The notes beneath the pieces were generated by a model. The model was given only the letters and a program-made list of their open reading frames with translations. It searched no databases and was not told the origin of the DNA. Below, in pieces: positions 39,234-47,001 of a stretch of 64,000 nucleotides of DNA. Within the stretch, counting starts at the first letter, position 1, and every line of letters begins with the position of its first letter. The translations under genes and the position numbers were made by a program. Source of the DNA: Bacteroidota bacterium (GTDB lineage Bacteria; Bacteroidota; Bacteroidia; Chitinophagales; Chitinophagaceae); assembly GCA_030706685.1 (NCBI GenBank), contig JAUZOA010000008.1, positions 45,623 through 109,622 of the forward strand, written 5' to 3'.

Positions 39234-39385
39234 GATTTCTTCGTAAGAACAGGGGGTTTTATTCCTGCTCATCGAAAAACTACCCGCGGCGGCGCAGGAG
39301 TAGTACCTGTTTTCCATTATCTGTTTTTGATTTGCTTGGGGCTGCCGGATTTGGCTATTATTTTTATGCTATCCAAATCCGTGCA

Positions 39386-40045
39386 ATGAAAACCACCCTA
39401 AAAAAGCCCGTGGCTATCATAGGTTATTCAGGCCATGCTTATGTCATTATCGACATCTTTCTGAATGCAGGCCGCCTGGTAACCGCCTACTGCGACTCAG
39501 AAGAAAAGAAACTCAATCCTTATCATCTTACTTATCTCGGAAAAGAATCGGAAGTAATCGGCAAGCTGAAGAGATTCGATTATTTCGCTTGTGTAGGTCA
39601 TAATGGAATCCGGGAAAAGATTCATACCCAGCTAAGCCAGTTCCTGGGCAATCCTATCAACGCTATTCATCCAAGCGCTGTTATTTCCGCGTCGGTAAAA
39701 ATGGGTGATGGTGTAATGATAGCTGCCAACGCCACGCTCAACCCGCTGGTGGAAATAGGAAAAGGAGTTATTTGCAATACTTCTTCCACCATTGATCATG
39801 AATGTATCATTGGCGATTTTTCATTTATAGCCCCGGGCGCGGTTTTATGCGGCAATGTAAATGTGGGCAGGAGCAGTTTTATTGGCGCCAATGCTGTGAT
39901 ACGCCAGGGAATTACTATTGGAAATAATGTGATCATCGGTGCAGGCACCGTGGTCGTAAAAGATATACCGGATAACACTACTGTAATTGGCAACCCTGCC
40001 AGGAAACTGGTGAAGAAACCGGCGAGAAGCCTGAAAGCAGCGTAG
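39386..40045 (+). CDS. Hexapeptide-repeat sugar acetyltransferase (NeuD/PglD-like)
   Basis: ATG at 39386 gives 219 residues. An N-terminal nucleotide-sugar-binding segment (AIIGYSGHAYVIIDIF) is followed from about residue 95 by left-handed beta-helix repeats. The catalytic His is likely in STIDHECIIGD, as in PglD (TIDHE). The end GNPARKLVKKP is canonical. PglD-type enzymes N-acetylate UDP-4-amino-sugars. It is the last gene before the terminator at 40088, so it ends the upstream transcription unit even though an aminotransferase operon follows. Confidence 0.85.
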   Translation: MKTTLKKPVAIIGYSGHAYVIIDIFLNAGRLVTAYCDSEEKKLNPYHLTYLGKESEVIGKLKRFDYFACVGHNGIREKIHTQLSQFLGNPINAIHPSAVISASVKMGDGVMIAANATLNPLVEIGKGVICNTSSTIDHECIIGDFSFIAPGAVLCGNVNVGRSSFIGANAVIRQGITIGNNVIIGAGTVVVKDIPDNTTVIGNPARKLVKKPARSLKAA

Positions 40046-40087
40046 TGATGACGTTTTGTATCATTGGAATTTTTTAAGGTTAAGGCG

Positions 40088-40117
40088 GCACCTGGTAATA
40101 CAGGTGCTGTTTTTTTT
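40088..40117 (+). terminator. Rho-independent terminator after the acetyltransferase gene
   Basis: A 7-bp perfect stem GCACCTG / CAGGTGC with a 6-nt loop (GTAATA) is followed by TGT and a run of seven T. It lies 42 nt after the acetyltransferase stop and ends the main polysaccharide array on this strand. Confidence 0.85.
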
Positions 40118-40209
40118 AGCGTTGTCAGCTTAGAGTTGGCAACCTTACTAAAGATTTTTCTTAACCGGGCAGTTCTTACTAAGGTTGCCAACTCTAAGCT
40201 GACAACGCT
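40118..40209. repeat. Perfect 30-bp inverted repeat with 32-nt spacer
   Basis: The left arm is 40118-40147 and the right arm 40180-40209; every base of one arm pairs with the other. The arm begins AGCGTTGTCAGC and ends GGCAACCTTA. It starts immediately after the T-run of the terminator, and the right arm overlaps the predicted promoter of the next operon. It could be an operator for a dimeric regulator, a dispersed palindromic element, or a transcribed RNA stem. It is not itself a T-tailed terminator. Confidence 0.9.
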
Positions 40210-40217
40210 TACCTTTG
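40185..40217 (+). promoter_or_regulatory. Bacteroidota-type promoter for the formyltransferase operon
   Basis: TTG at 40185-40187 and TACCTTTG at 40210-40217 match the -33 TTG and -7 TAnnTTTG elements of Bacteroidota primary promoters, with a 22-nt spacer. The expected transcription start near 40224 would leave a leader of about 27 nt before the ATG at 40251. The -33 element lies inside the right arm of the inverted repeat, so a protein bound to the palindrome could block or aid transcription. Confidence 0.65.
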
Positions 40218-40250
40218 CAGTTCTTTAGAAACAAGCCGAAATAACCGATC

Positions 40251-40925
40251 GTGAAAGCGAAACACCCGCAGGAATTTCATGTATTATTTTTGGGAAAGAA
40301 AGAGAATCCCTTTGCAGAAAGGGCGGCTGACTTTATCCGCAGGCATTTCCGCCACCCGCTTATCTTTACCGGCGACAGGTATGATAAATTACCCGATGAA
40401 GTATTGAACTGGGAAGGAGATCTTTTGATTTCTTTTATCGGTTCATGGATCATTCCCGGAAAATTGCTGCAACGGGCTTCCTATGCGGCCATCAATTTTC
40501 ACCCCGGGAGCCCTGAATATCCCGGTACCGGCTGCACAAATTTTGCGATATACAACGGGGAAAAGGAGTACGGGGTTACCTGCCATTATATGAAAGCGAC
40601 GGTTGATACCGGTAATATTATCGCCGTAACGCGATTTCCTGTAGCGAAAGAAGATACCGTATATAGCGTAACCCAGCAATGCTATCACCTGATCGAAACT
40701 ATGTTTTATGAAATAATGGATTGTATCTTGCAGGGAAATCCGTTACCCGCCTCTGCGGAACAGTGGAAAAGGAAGCCTTATACACGAAAAGAGCTGAACG
40801 AACTTTGTTATATAAGCCCGGATATGACGGAAGAGGAAGTAGAAAGACGGGTTAAGGCGACCACTTACAGGTGGCCCTGGGCTTATACTAAGATCGGGAA
40901 CCGAATATTCATACTTCAATCATAA
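40251..40925 (+). CDS. Formyltransferase (Fmt/ArnA N-terminal-like), sugar N-formyltransferase candidate
   Basis: This 224-residue protein has the formyltransferase core: Asn82 and His84 in INFHPGSPEYPG, and Asp119 in TVDTGNI, matching the Asn-His-Asp catalytic set of ArnA, sugar formyltransferases and Fmt. It is shorter than methionyl-tRNA formyltransferase and lacks the C-terminal tRNA-binding part. With an aminotransferase gene three genes downstream, the likely reaction is N-formylation of a nucleotide-linked 4-amino sugar from 10-formyl-THF. It is the first gene of an operon of five. Confidence 0.8.
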   Translation: MKAKHPQEFHVLFLGKKENPFAERAADFIRRHFRHPLIFTGDRYDKLPDEVLNWEGDLLISFIGSWIIPGKLLQRASYAAINFHPGSPEYPGTGCTNFAIYNGEKEYGVTCHYMKATVDTGNIIAVTRFPVAKEDTVYSVTQQCYHLIETMFYEIMDCILQGNPLPASAEQWKRKPYTRKELNELCYISPDMTEEEVERRVKATTYRWPWAYTKIGNRIFILQS

Positions 40926-40936
40926 TAGTAGCCATT

Positions 40937-42451
40937 ATGGTGAAAGAAAAACCACAGCAGGAATCTGTCAGCCCTTTAACCGGTAAACAATATGTTATTC
41001 CTGAAACCATAGATGATAAGACCGGTATTGACAACTTTATTGCATTGCATCCCGGTAAAAAAGTAGTAGTGGTGCAGGGACTGGGATTTGTAGGATCGGT
41101 GATGAGCCTGGTAGTGGCGAATGCATTAACGGAAGAATATGCGGTGATCGGCATTGATCTGCCCACTCCATTTTCCTACTGGAAAATCCAATCTATTAAT
41201 GAAGGAGCTTTTCCCGTCATTGCGGATGATCCGAAGATCGGGCTGTTTTACAAAAAGGCAAGGGAGAAAAAGAATTTGTACGCTACCTGTGATGCGTATG
41301 CCTATAGTAAAGCTGATATCGTGATTGTTGATATCAACCTCGATGTCAAAAAGCAATCCAATGGCAGTGGTCACCTCGAAGATTACAGCGTTGACCTTGG
41401 TCCTTTTAAAAAAGCTATTACAAGTATCGGTTCCTGTTGTAAACCTGATGTACTGGTATTGGTTGAAACAACAGTTCCGCCGGGCACTTCTCAAAAGATC
41501 GTAAAGCCTGTTTTGGAAGAATGTTTACAAAAAAGAGGCTTGCCCACCGACCAGTTAAAAGTGGGTCACTCTTATGAAAGGGTTATGCCGGGACCGAAAT
41601 ATGTAGACTCCATACAAAATTTTTACCGCGTCTTTTCCGGTACAGATGAAGCCAGCGCCAATGCAACAGAAAAATTCCTTCGTACAGTTATCAGTACGGA
41701 TGAATACCCGCTCACACGGCTTGGAAATACACAGGCTACCGAAATGGCCAAAGTGCTGGAAAATTCTTATCGCGCCATGAATATCGCTTTCATGGTTGAA
41801 TGGAGCCGTTTTGCCGAAGAAGCCGGCGTCAATATATATGAAGTAGTGAACGCTATCCGGATGCGGCCTACGCATAAGAATCTTATGCTGCCGGGACTGG
41901 GAGTAGGCGGCTACTGTCTTACTAAAGATCCGTTACTGGCAAGCTGGGCGAGGATGAATCTTTTCGGAAGCGAAGAACCTCTTCAGCAAAGTGAAATGGG
42001 AGTGCATATCAATGACCAAATGCCTCTTTTTGCTTTTCAATACCTCCAGTCACAGTACGAAGGGTCACTGAAAGGGAAAAAAGTATTGTTGCTTGGTGTT
42101 AGCTACTTAAATGATGTCGGTGATACGCGGTTCACCCCGGTCCAGGGAATATATGAACAATTGCTGGCAGCGGGTTGTGATATTACCCTGCATGATCCGC
42201 ATATCGTGTTCTGGGAAGAAAAGGAATTGCGGCTGAATACTGACCTTAATGAATTGTTACAGCAATCGTATGACCTGGTAATCATCACTACGGGGCATAA
42301 AGATTACCGGAACAACCCGTTATTGATTAACAAATTGCTCGACCGGTCCGCGTCATTTATTTATGATACGATCGGCATATTGACCAATGACGAGATCAAA
42401 GCATTAAAGACAAAGCATATTGTAAAAGTGATAGGAAGAGGGGATTTGTAG
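40937..42451 (+). CDS. Nucleotide-sugar 6-dehydrogenase (UDP-Glc/GDP-Man DH family)
   Basis: This 504-residue protein is longer than usual because of an N-terminal extension of about 40 residues. The NAD-binding GLGFVGS follows, then VETTVPPGTS, the central-domain Lys in TEMAKVLENSYRA (Lys272), and the catalytic thiol Cys327 in GVGGYCLTKDP. The last third holds VLLLGVSYLNDVGDTRFTP. It oxidises the C6 hydroxyl of a UDP-sugar to a uronic acid. UDP-glucose would give UDP-GlcA for the SDR that follows; UDP-HexNAc is an alternative. Confidence 0.88.
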   Translation: MVKEKPQQESVSPLTGKQYVIPETIDDKTGIDNFIALHPGKKVVVVQGLGFVGSVMSLVVANALTEEYAVIGIDLPTPFSYWKIQSINEGAFPVIADDPKIGLFYKKAREKKNLYATCDAYAYSKADIVIVDINLDVKKQSNGSGHLEDYSVDLGPFKKAITSIGSCCKPDVLVLVETTVPPGTSQKIVKPVLEECLQKRGLPTDQLKVGHSYERVMPGPKYVDSIQNFYRVFSGTDEASANATEKFLRTVISTDEYPLTRLGNTQATEMAKVLENSYRAMNIAFMVEWSRFAEEAGVNIYEVVNAIRMRPTHKNLMLPGLGVGGYCLTKDPLLASWARMNLFGSEEPLQQSEMGVHINDQMPLFAFQYLQSQYEGSLKGKKVLLLGVSYLNDVGDTRFTPVQGIYEQLLAAGCDITLHDPHIVFWEEKELRLNTDLNELLQQSYDLVIITTGHKDYRNNPLLINKLLDRSASFIYDTIGILTNDEIKALKTKHIVKVIGRGDL

Positions 42452-42476
42452 TTTGAAAAACCAGTTCTAATCATTT

Positions 42477-43472
42477 ATGACTAAAAAAGTTTTATTGTTA
42501 GGCGGAGCAGGCTTTATTGGATTTAATATTGCAAAATATCTTTCGGAAAACCATAGCTACCAGCTCACCATCGCCGATAATTTCGCCCGGGGAAAAGAGG
42601 ACACACTGTTCACTGAATTAGTAAAAAAATACGATATCAAAGTCGTAGCCGGGGATTATACTAACCCTCAGACATTCGACCGGCTGGAGAGTGATTATCA
42701 CCAGGTCTATATGCTGGCATCGGTCGTTGGGGTTGACAATGCTAATTCTATTCCGCACGAGATCATCCGCATCAACACAGCACTGATCTACAATACGCTT
42801 GAATGGTTGCGCCGTTCCCGGATCGGGAAGGTGCTGTTTACTTCCACCAGTGAATGTTATGCCGGAACCATTGATGCTTTCGGTTATAAGGTACCCACAC
42901 CGGAAGAAGTGCCCCTTTGCATACAGGATATCGGTCATCCAAGATTTACTTATGCGGTTACTAAAATGCTGGGTGAGTCAGGCTTCCTGAACTATTCGCG
43001 GATACTGGGATTTGAAGCGACCATTGTACGTTATCATAATGTATACGGACCACGGATGGGTTTCAAACATGTGATCCCGCATTTGGTGGTTCGTTTCAGA
43101 AAAGGGGAAGAGCCTTTTAAAGTGTATGGTCATGACCAGACAAGGGCCTTTTGCTATATCACCGATGCCGTAAAAGGAACGGTGCTGGCGATGGAGCAAC
43201 CCGGTACAAACGGTGAAATATATCATATAGGTACGCAGGAAGAGATATCTATTGGCGACCTTATTCATTATGCCGGCGAACTGATGAAGTTCAACGGGCA
43301 ATATGAGAATGCACCGACCTATCCCGGCTCTGTATCCCGCCGTTGCCCCGATATCACGAAAGCAAAAAAACAGCTTGGCTTTGAGCCGGAAGTAGGATGG
43401 AAACAGGGATTGAAGCAAACAATCGAATGGTACAATAATTATTTAGAAGCAGGAAATAAAGTGTATGAGTAA
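42477..43472 (+). CDS. NAD-dependent SDR (UDP-glucuronate decarboxylase/epimerase-like)
   Basis: This 331-residue extended SDR has LLGGAGFIG at the N-terminus, Ser125-Glu126 in TSTSECYAG, and Tyr159/Lys163 in YAVTK. Near the C-terminus is SRRCPDITKAKKQLGFEPE, similar in position and form to the (R)KPDI-KAK-LGW-P segment of UDP-xylose synthase. The Ser-Glu pair is also used by the decarboxylase half of ArnA. Following a UDP-sugar dehydrogenase, decarboxylation of UDP-GlcA to a 4-keto-pentose is plausible, but simple epimerisation is equally possible. Confidence 0.8.
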   Translation: MTKKVLLLGGAGFIGFNIAKYLSENHSYQLTIADNFARGKEDTLFTELVKKYDIKVVAGDYTNPQTFDRLESDYHQVYMLASVVGVDNANSIPHEIIRINTALIYNTLEWLRRSRIGKVLFTSTSECYAGTIDAFGYKVPTPEEVPLCIQDIGHPRFTYAVTKMLGESGFLNYSRILGFEATIVRYHNVYGPRMGFKHVIPHLVVRFRKGEEPFKVYGHDQTRAFCYITDAVKGTVLAMEQPGTNGEIYHIGTQEEISIGDLIHYAGELMKFNGQYENAPTYPGSVSRRCPDITKAKKQLGFEPEVGWKQGLKQTIEWYNNYLEAGNKVYE

Positions 43473-44613
43473 CCAGCAAGTAATTCCTTTAAGTGTTCCC
43501 AACATTGCAGGCAATGAGTGGAAATATGTAAAAGAGTGTTTGGATACAGGATGGATATCCTCCGTGGGTTCTTATGTCAACCGGTTTGAACAAATGGTGG
43601 CCGATTTTGCGGGCGCTAAATATGGTGTAGCCGCTGTAAATGGAACCGCTGCACTGCATATTGCCTTATTACTGGCCGGTGTAAAGCAGGATGACTATGT
43701 ACTATTGCCCAATCTCACTTTTGTAGCTTCTGCCAACTCCATAAAATATCTTGGAGCAGAGCCTTTGCTTATAGATGCTGATCCCGATCTCTGGCAAATG
43801 GACCTTGACCTGCTGGAAGAATTTTTGGAAAATGAAACAGATGAACGGAATGGTGAACTGATCTATGTGGAAGACGGCCGCCGTATCGGCGCTATCATGC
43901 CCGTACACATACTGGGCAATATGTGTGACATGGATCGTTTTCTTTCCATTGTAAAAAAATATCCTTTGCCGGTTGTAGAGGATGCCACGGAGGCACTGGG
44001 TACTTTCTATAAGGGCAAGCATGCAGGCACTTTCAGCCCGATGGGTTGTTTTAGCTTTAATGGAAATAAAATCATTTCAACCGGCGGCGGCGGTGTAATC
44101 GTGACGGATAACGAACAGTTGGCCAAAGAAGCAAAACATTTAACTACCACAGCCAAAGCAAGCGTTGATGAATATTACCATGATGAGGTAGGATACAATT
44201 ACCGGCTTGTAAACCTGCTGGCGGCAGTAGGTGTGGGTCAAATGGAATTGCTTCCCTCCTTTATTAAAAGAAAGAAAGAAGCGGTTGCTTTTTATAAAGC
44301 CGCTTTTGAGGGATTGGCGGATATACGGTTTCAAAAAGAACTGCCGGAAGTGCAAACCAACGGCTGGTTATTTACTATACAAACCGACCAGCAGCAAAAG
44401 CTACTGGATCACCTCAACGCCAATAAAATACTCAGTCGTCGTTTCTGGATGCCGATGAATAAATTGCCGATGTATAAAAATTGCCCTTACGTGCAAAAAA
44501 AGGACAACGCGGATTATATTTACAATACCTGTCTCAGCATTCCCTGCTCTACCAATATCACCAACGAGCAATTAGAAATAGTAGCAAGGGAAGTAAAAGC
44601 GGCACTAACCTGA
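43465..44613 (+). CDS. DegT/DnrJ/EryC1 aminotransferase (LegC/ArnB-like)
   Basis: This 382-residue PLP enzyme has Lys202 in FSFNGNKIIS as the aldimine lysine and Asp173 in VEDATEALG. NGTAALHIAL binds the cofactor phosphate. An insertion of about 25 residues around NETDERNGELIYVEDG is typical of the LegC-type branch, which aminates 4-keto UDP-sugars. It overlaps the SDR by 8 nt and ends 3 nt before the sugar-phosphate transferase. It would convert the 4-keto product of the SDR to a 4-amino sugar, the acceptor for the formyltransferase. Confidence 0.88.
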   Translation: MSNQQVIPLSVPNIAGNEWKYVKECLDTGWISSVGSYVNRFEQMVADFAGAKYGVAAVNGTAALHIALLLAGVKQDDYVLLPNLTFVASANSIKYLGAEPLLIDADPDLWQMDLDLLEEFLENETDERNGELIYVEDGRRIGAIMPVHILGNMCDMDRFLSIVKKYPLPVVEDATEALGTFYKGKHAGTFSPMGCFSFNGNKIISTGGGGVIVTDNEQLAKEAKHLTTTAKASVDEYYHDEVGYNYRLVNLLAAVGVGQMELLPSFIKRKKEAVAFYKAAFEGLADIRFQKELPEVQTNGWLFTIQTDQQQKLLDHLNANKILSRRFWMPMNKLPMYKNCPYVQKKDNADYIYNTCLSIPCSTNITNEQLEIVAREVKAALT

Positions 44614-44616
44614 TCT

Positions 44617-45279
44617 ATGTACGTAGTCATCAAACGATTTTTCGATATCCTGTTTTCACTGCTGGCGCTGATCATTTTATTGCCGCTGTTTCTTCCTGTC
44701 ATACTGCTGCTGTTGCTTACCGGTGAACATGAAGTTTTTTTCCGGCAGGACAGGGTGGGATATAGAAACAGCATATTCCGTATCTGGAAGTTTGCTACCA
44801 TGCTGAAGAACAGCCCCAATATGGGCAGTGGTGATGTGACCACGCGGAATGACCCAAGAGTAACAAAAATGGGAAGGTTTCTACGGATCAGTAAACTCAA
44901 TGAATTGCCGCAGATCATTAATATACTTACCGGTGATATGTCCTTTGTCGGGCCGAGGCCGCTTATGAAAGTAGGCTTTGACCGCTATACGGATGAGATG
45001 AAAGAAAAAGTATATCGCGTAAAACCCGGCCTCACCGGTATCGGGAGCATCGTATTCCGGGATGAGGAATTGATTATTACCAAAAGCAGTTTGCCCCCGC
45101 ATGAATGTTACCGGCAGGTCATCCTTCCTTACAAAGGCGCCGTAGAAATATGGTATCAACAGCATATTTCTTTCTTCACCGACTTTATGATCCTCTTTCT
45201 TACAGCCTGGTATATTATCTTTCCCAACAGCAATCTTGTTCATAAGGTCTTTCCCTCTCTGCCCAGGCGTCAATTTTAA
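44617..45279 (+). CDS. Initiating polyprenyl-phosphate sugar-phosphate transferase (PglC-like)
   Basis: This 220-residue minimal bacterial sugar transferase has one N-terminal hydrophobic segment (about residues 8-35), FFRQDRVG, TTRNDPRVTKMGRFLR, GDMSFVGPRP and KPGLTGI. These enzymes load the first sugar-phosphate onto undecaprenyl phosphate at the inner membrane. The catalytic Asp-Glu dyad is Asn95-Glu96 here (KLNELPQ), a deviation from the LDELPQ of characterised members. It is the last gene of the formyltransferase operon. Confidence 0.9.
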   Translation: MYVVIKRFFDILFSLLALIILLPLFLPVILLLLLTGEHEVFFRQDRVGYRNSIFRIWKFATMLKNSPNMGSGDVTTRNDPRVTKMGRFLRISKLNELPQIINILTGDMSFVGPRPLMKVGFDRYTDEMKEKVYRVKPGLTGIGSIVFRDEELIITKSSLPPHECYRQVILPYKGAVEIWYQQHISFFTDFMILFLTAWYIIFPNSNLVHKVFPSLPRRQF

Positions 45280-45387
45280 CCCCGTCAGTATCTTAGATTA
45301 GTATTGGTAAATTGCCCGGGTTCAACCTTTTATTAGCTTAAACAAATTTCCACCCCAATCATTGTTCTGTTCGGATAAAAATTTAAG

Positions 45388-45558
45388 TTGGGGCTAAAGC
45401 CCATACCCGGGAGACTTTGATAATCCCCAGCCTTGTCTGCTGCGTGTTCGGACAGCTTATGCTGGCGCCGAAGCTTTAGCCCGGGAAGCTCAGCGAAGCC
45501 TATCAGGCAGCCTTAAAGATGGACTGGAAAATGAACTCAACTACCCCGGCTTTAGCCC
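45388..45558. repeat. REP-like palindromic motifs, three copies
   Basis: TTGGGGCTAAAGCCCA at 45388-45403 contains the palindromic core GGGCT-AA-AGCCC. AGCTTTAGCCCGGG lies at 45472-45485 and CCCCGGCTTTAGCCCT at 45544-45559. The outer two copies are in opposite orientation, as in paired REP elements. Such motifs are often scattered in intergenic DNA; whether this is a mobile REP family here is not shown. Confidence 0.6.
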
Positions 45559-45675
45559 TCTTAGTTCACAGCTATATTGGACTGAACAAGATAGGCGAAA
45601 AGTACTCTCTGCCATGCCGTAGCCATATAGTCGGTATATGGGAGGGATAGAGAGACTATACAGGAGTGTCTCAAC

Positions 45676-45763
45676 AGGGTCAGGACAGGGTCAGGCCAGA
45701 GTCAGGTGAGGGTCAGGATAGGGTCAGGGAAAAATCAGGCAAGAATCTCGTGAAGATCACGTA
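45676..45763. repeat. 11-bp tandem repeat array, five good and three degenerate units
   Basis: Units of consensus AGGGTCAGGAN repeat head to tail: agggtcaggac, agggtcaggcc, agagtcaggtg, agggtcaggat and agggtcaggga, then aaaatcaggca, agaatctcgtg and aagatcacgta. The core TCAGG recurs every 11 bp for at least six units, close to one helical turn. It lies about 350 nt upstream of the CpsB-like gene. Confidence 0.85.
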
Positions 45764-46120
45764 AAAAAGGAGAAAAATATCCGGGAAACGTGGTGCCGGC
45801 ATTTGTAATTTTCCTGTTGTTGGTTCCCTCTTTCAATTTACAAAAAAACGGCTATGGCAACGATTAAAACCGGAAATATTTCTGTCAGCGGAAAAATGCA
45901 GATTTTTCAACCCTGTACCCGGGCAATGCAAATAAGGACCCTATTTGCGACGCAGCAGTCAAAAGAAAGCAGAAGACCTTTACCTGGCAGCAATGATTTC
46001 TCTCCCGAAAGCTATTGGGATCACTTTTCGAAATCAATAATCATAAAAATTCAATATGGAGCATCCATCCTTTTTTACCAAACAAATAATAACTAATTTC
46101 GGAAAGTTATATCTCTGGTT

Positions 46121-46864
46121 ATGCTAAAATTATTTTCCAGGTCAAAGCCGAAAGGGCAACCATTTGATTTTTCCTTGTTAAATGCCGATATGCATTCTCA
46201 CCTGCTTCCCGGCATTGATGATGGGGCGGAGGATATGGAAAATTCGCTGGAATTGATAAAAGGTATGAGAGAGCTGGGATATAAAAAACTGATCACTACC
46301 CCCCATGTGATGTGGGATATGTATAAGAACTCACCTGAAATCATCCGGGAAAAACTGGCATTGGTACAGGGAGCAGTCAAAAATGCAGGAATTGACGTAG
46401 AAATAAAGGCAGCCGCGGAATATTTCCTCGATGAGCATGTGGAAGAATTGCTCCGAAACAAGGAGCCCCTGTTAACTATTAAAGATAACATGGTGTTAAC
46501 AGAATTTTCGATGGCATTTCCTTCCATGAATATTAAAGACATCCTGTTTGAAATGCAGATGCAGGGCTACCAGACCATTATTGCCCACCCCGAACGTTAT
46601 GTATACCTTGAACGGAATAAAGATTTTTATACGGAACTAAAAGATACCGGTTGTTATTTTCAACTCAATCTTCTTTCGTTGAGCGGACATTATGGCCGGT
46701 CAGTAGTCGACTTGGCGCATTATCTTCTGAAAAACGGGTTCTATAATATCGTAGGCACTGATCTTCACCATCTTGGCCACCTCGAAGGGCTGCAACGCTT
46801 TGAAATGCCCCCCCAGCTCAGGAAACTGCTCGACGAAGGGCAGCTCCTGAATCCGGAATTATAG
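46121..46864 (+). CDS. cpsB: PHP-domain protein tyrosine phosphatase (CpsB/YwqE-like)
   Basis: This 247-residue protein has metal-ligand motifs of the PHP phosphoesterase fold: DMHSHLLPGIDDGA, TTPHV, AAEYFLDE, IIAHPERY and GTDLHHLG. The family removes phosphate from the Tyr cluster of BY-kinases such as the one at the window start, closing the control cycle of polysaccharide production. It sits at the far end of the locus from the kinase, about 45 kb away, after a repeat-rich gap, so it probably has its own promoter. Confidence 0.9.
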   Translation: MLKLFSRSKPKGQPFDFSLLNADMHSHLLPGIDDGAEDMENSLELIKGMRELGYKKLITTPHVMWDMYKNSPEIIREKLALVQGAVKNAGIDVEIKAAAEYFLDEHVEELLRNKEPLLTIKDNMVLTEFSMAFPSMNIKDILFEMQMQGYQTIIAHPERYVYLERNKDFYTELKDTGCYFQLNLLSLSGHYGRSVVDLAHYLLKNGFYNIVGTDLHHLGHLEGLQRFEMPPQLRKLLDEGQLLNPEL

Positions 46865-47001
46865 CATTTTGGCAATCATTTATTTCCGGTAAACTTTTTG
46901 TTGTATGTCCTTACCGCCCTGATAATAACTTCAATGGTGGGACATTGAGATGAAAGGGTGGATGTATCATCACAAAATTTGTAAAAGTAAAAAGGAAGGA
47001 T

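Larger units (their letters stand above)
45280..46120. other. Gene-poor 841-nt interval with repeats
   Basis: No convincing coding frame was found between the sugar transferase and the CpsB-like gene. The interval holds three GGGCTAAAGCCC-type motifs (45388-45558) and an 11-bp tandem array (45676-45763). A possible 80-residue frame at 45854-46096 starts well (ATG after an A-run) but shows no recognisable motif or protein-like composition and is not called. Weak TA-rich promoter candidates precede the CpsB-like gene, none matching the consensus. Confidence 0.6.

Noticed and set aside
40118..40209. Reading the 30-bp inverted repeat as the terminator of the upstream array
   Set aside because: No T-run follows either arm, and a standard T-tailed hairpin lies just before it at 40088-40117.
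45854..46096. Plus-strand frame of 80 residues before the CpsB-like gene
   Set aside because: No family motif and composition not protein-like; lies in a repeat-rich gap. A small gene cannot be ruled out.
46862..47001. Promoter of TTG/TAnnTTTG type before the sigma-factor gene
   Set aside because: Only partial matches with wrong spacing were found (for example AAAATTTG with a 26-nt gap), so none is called.
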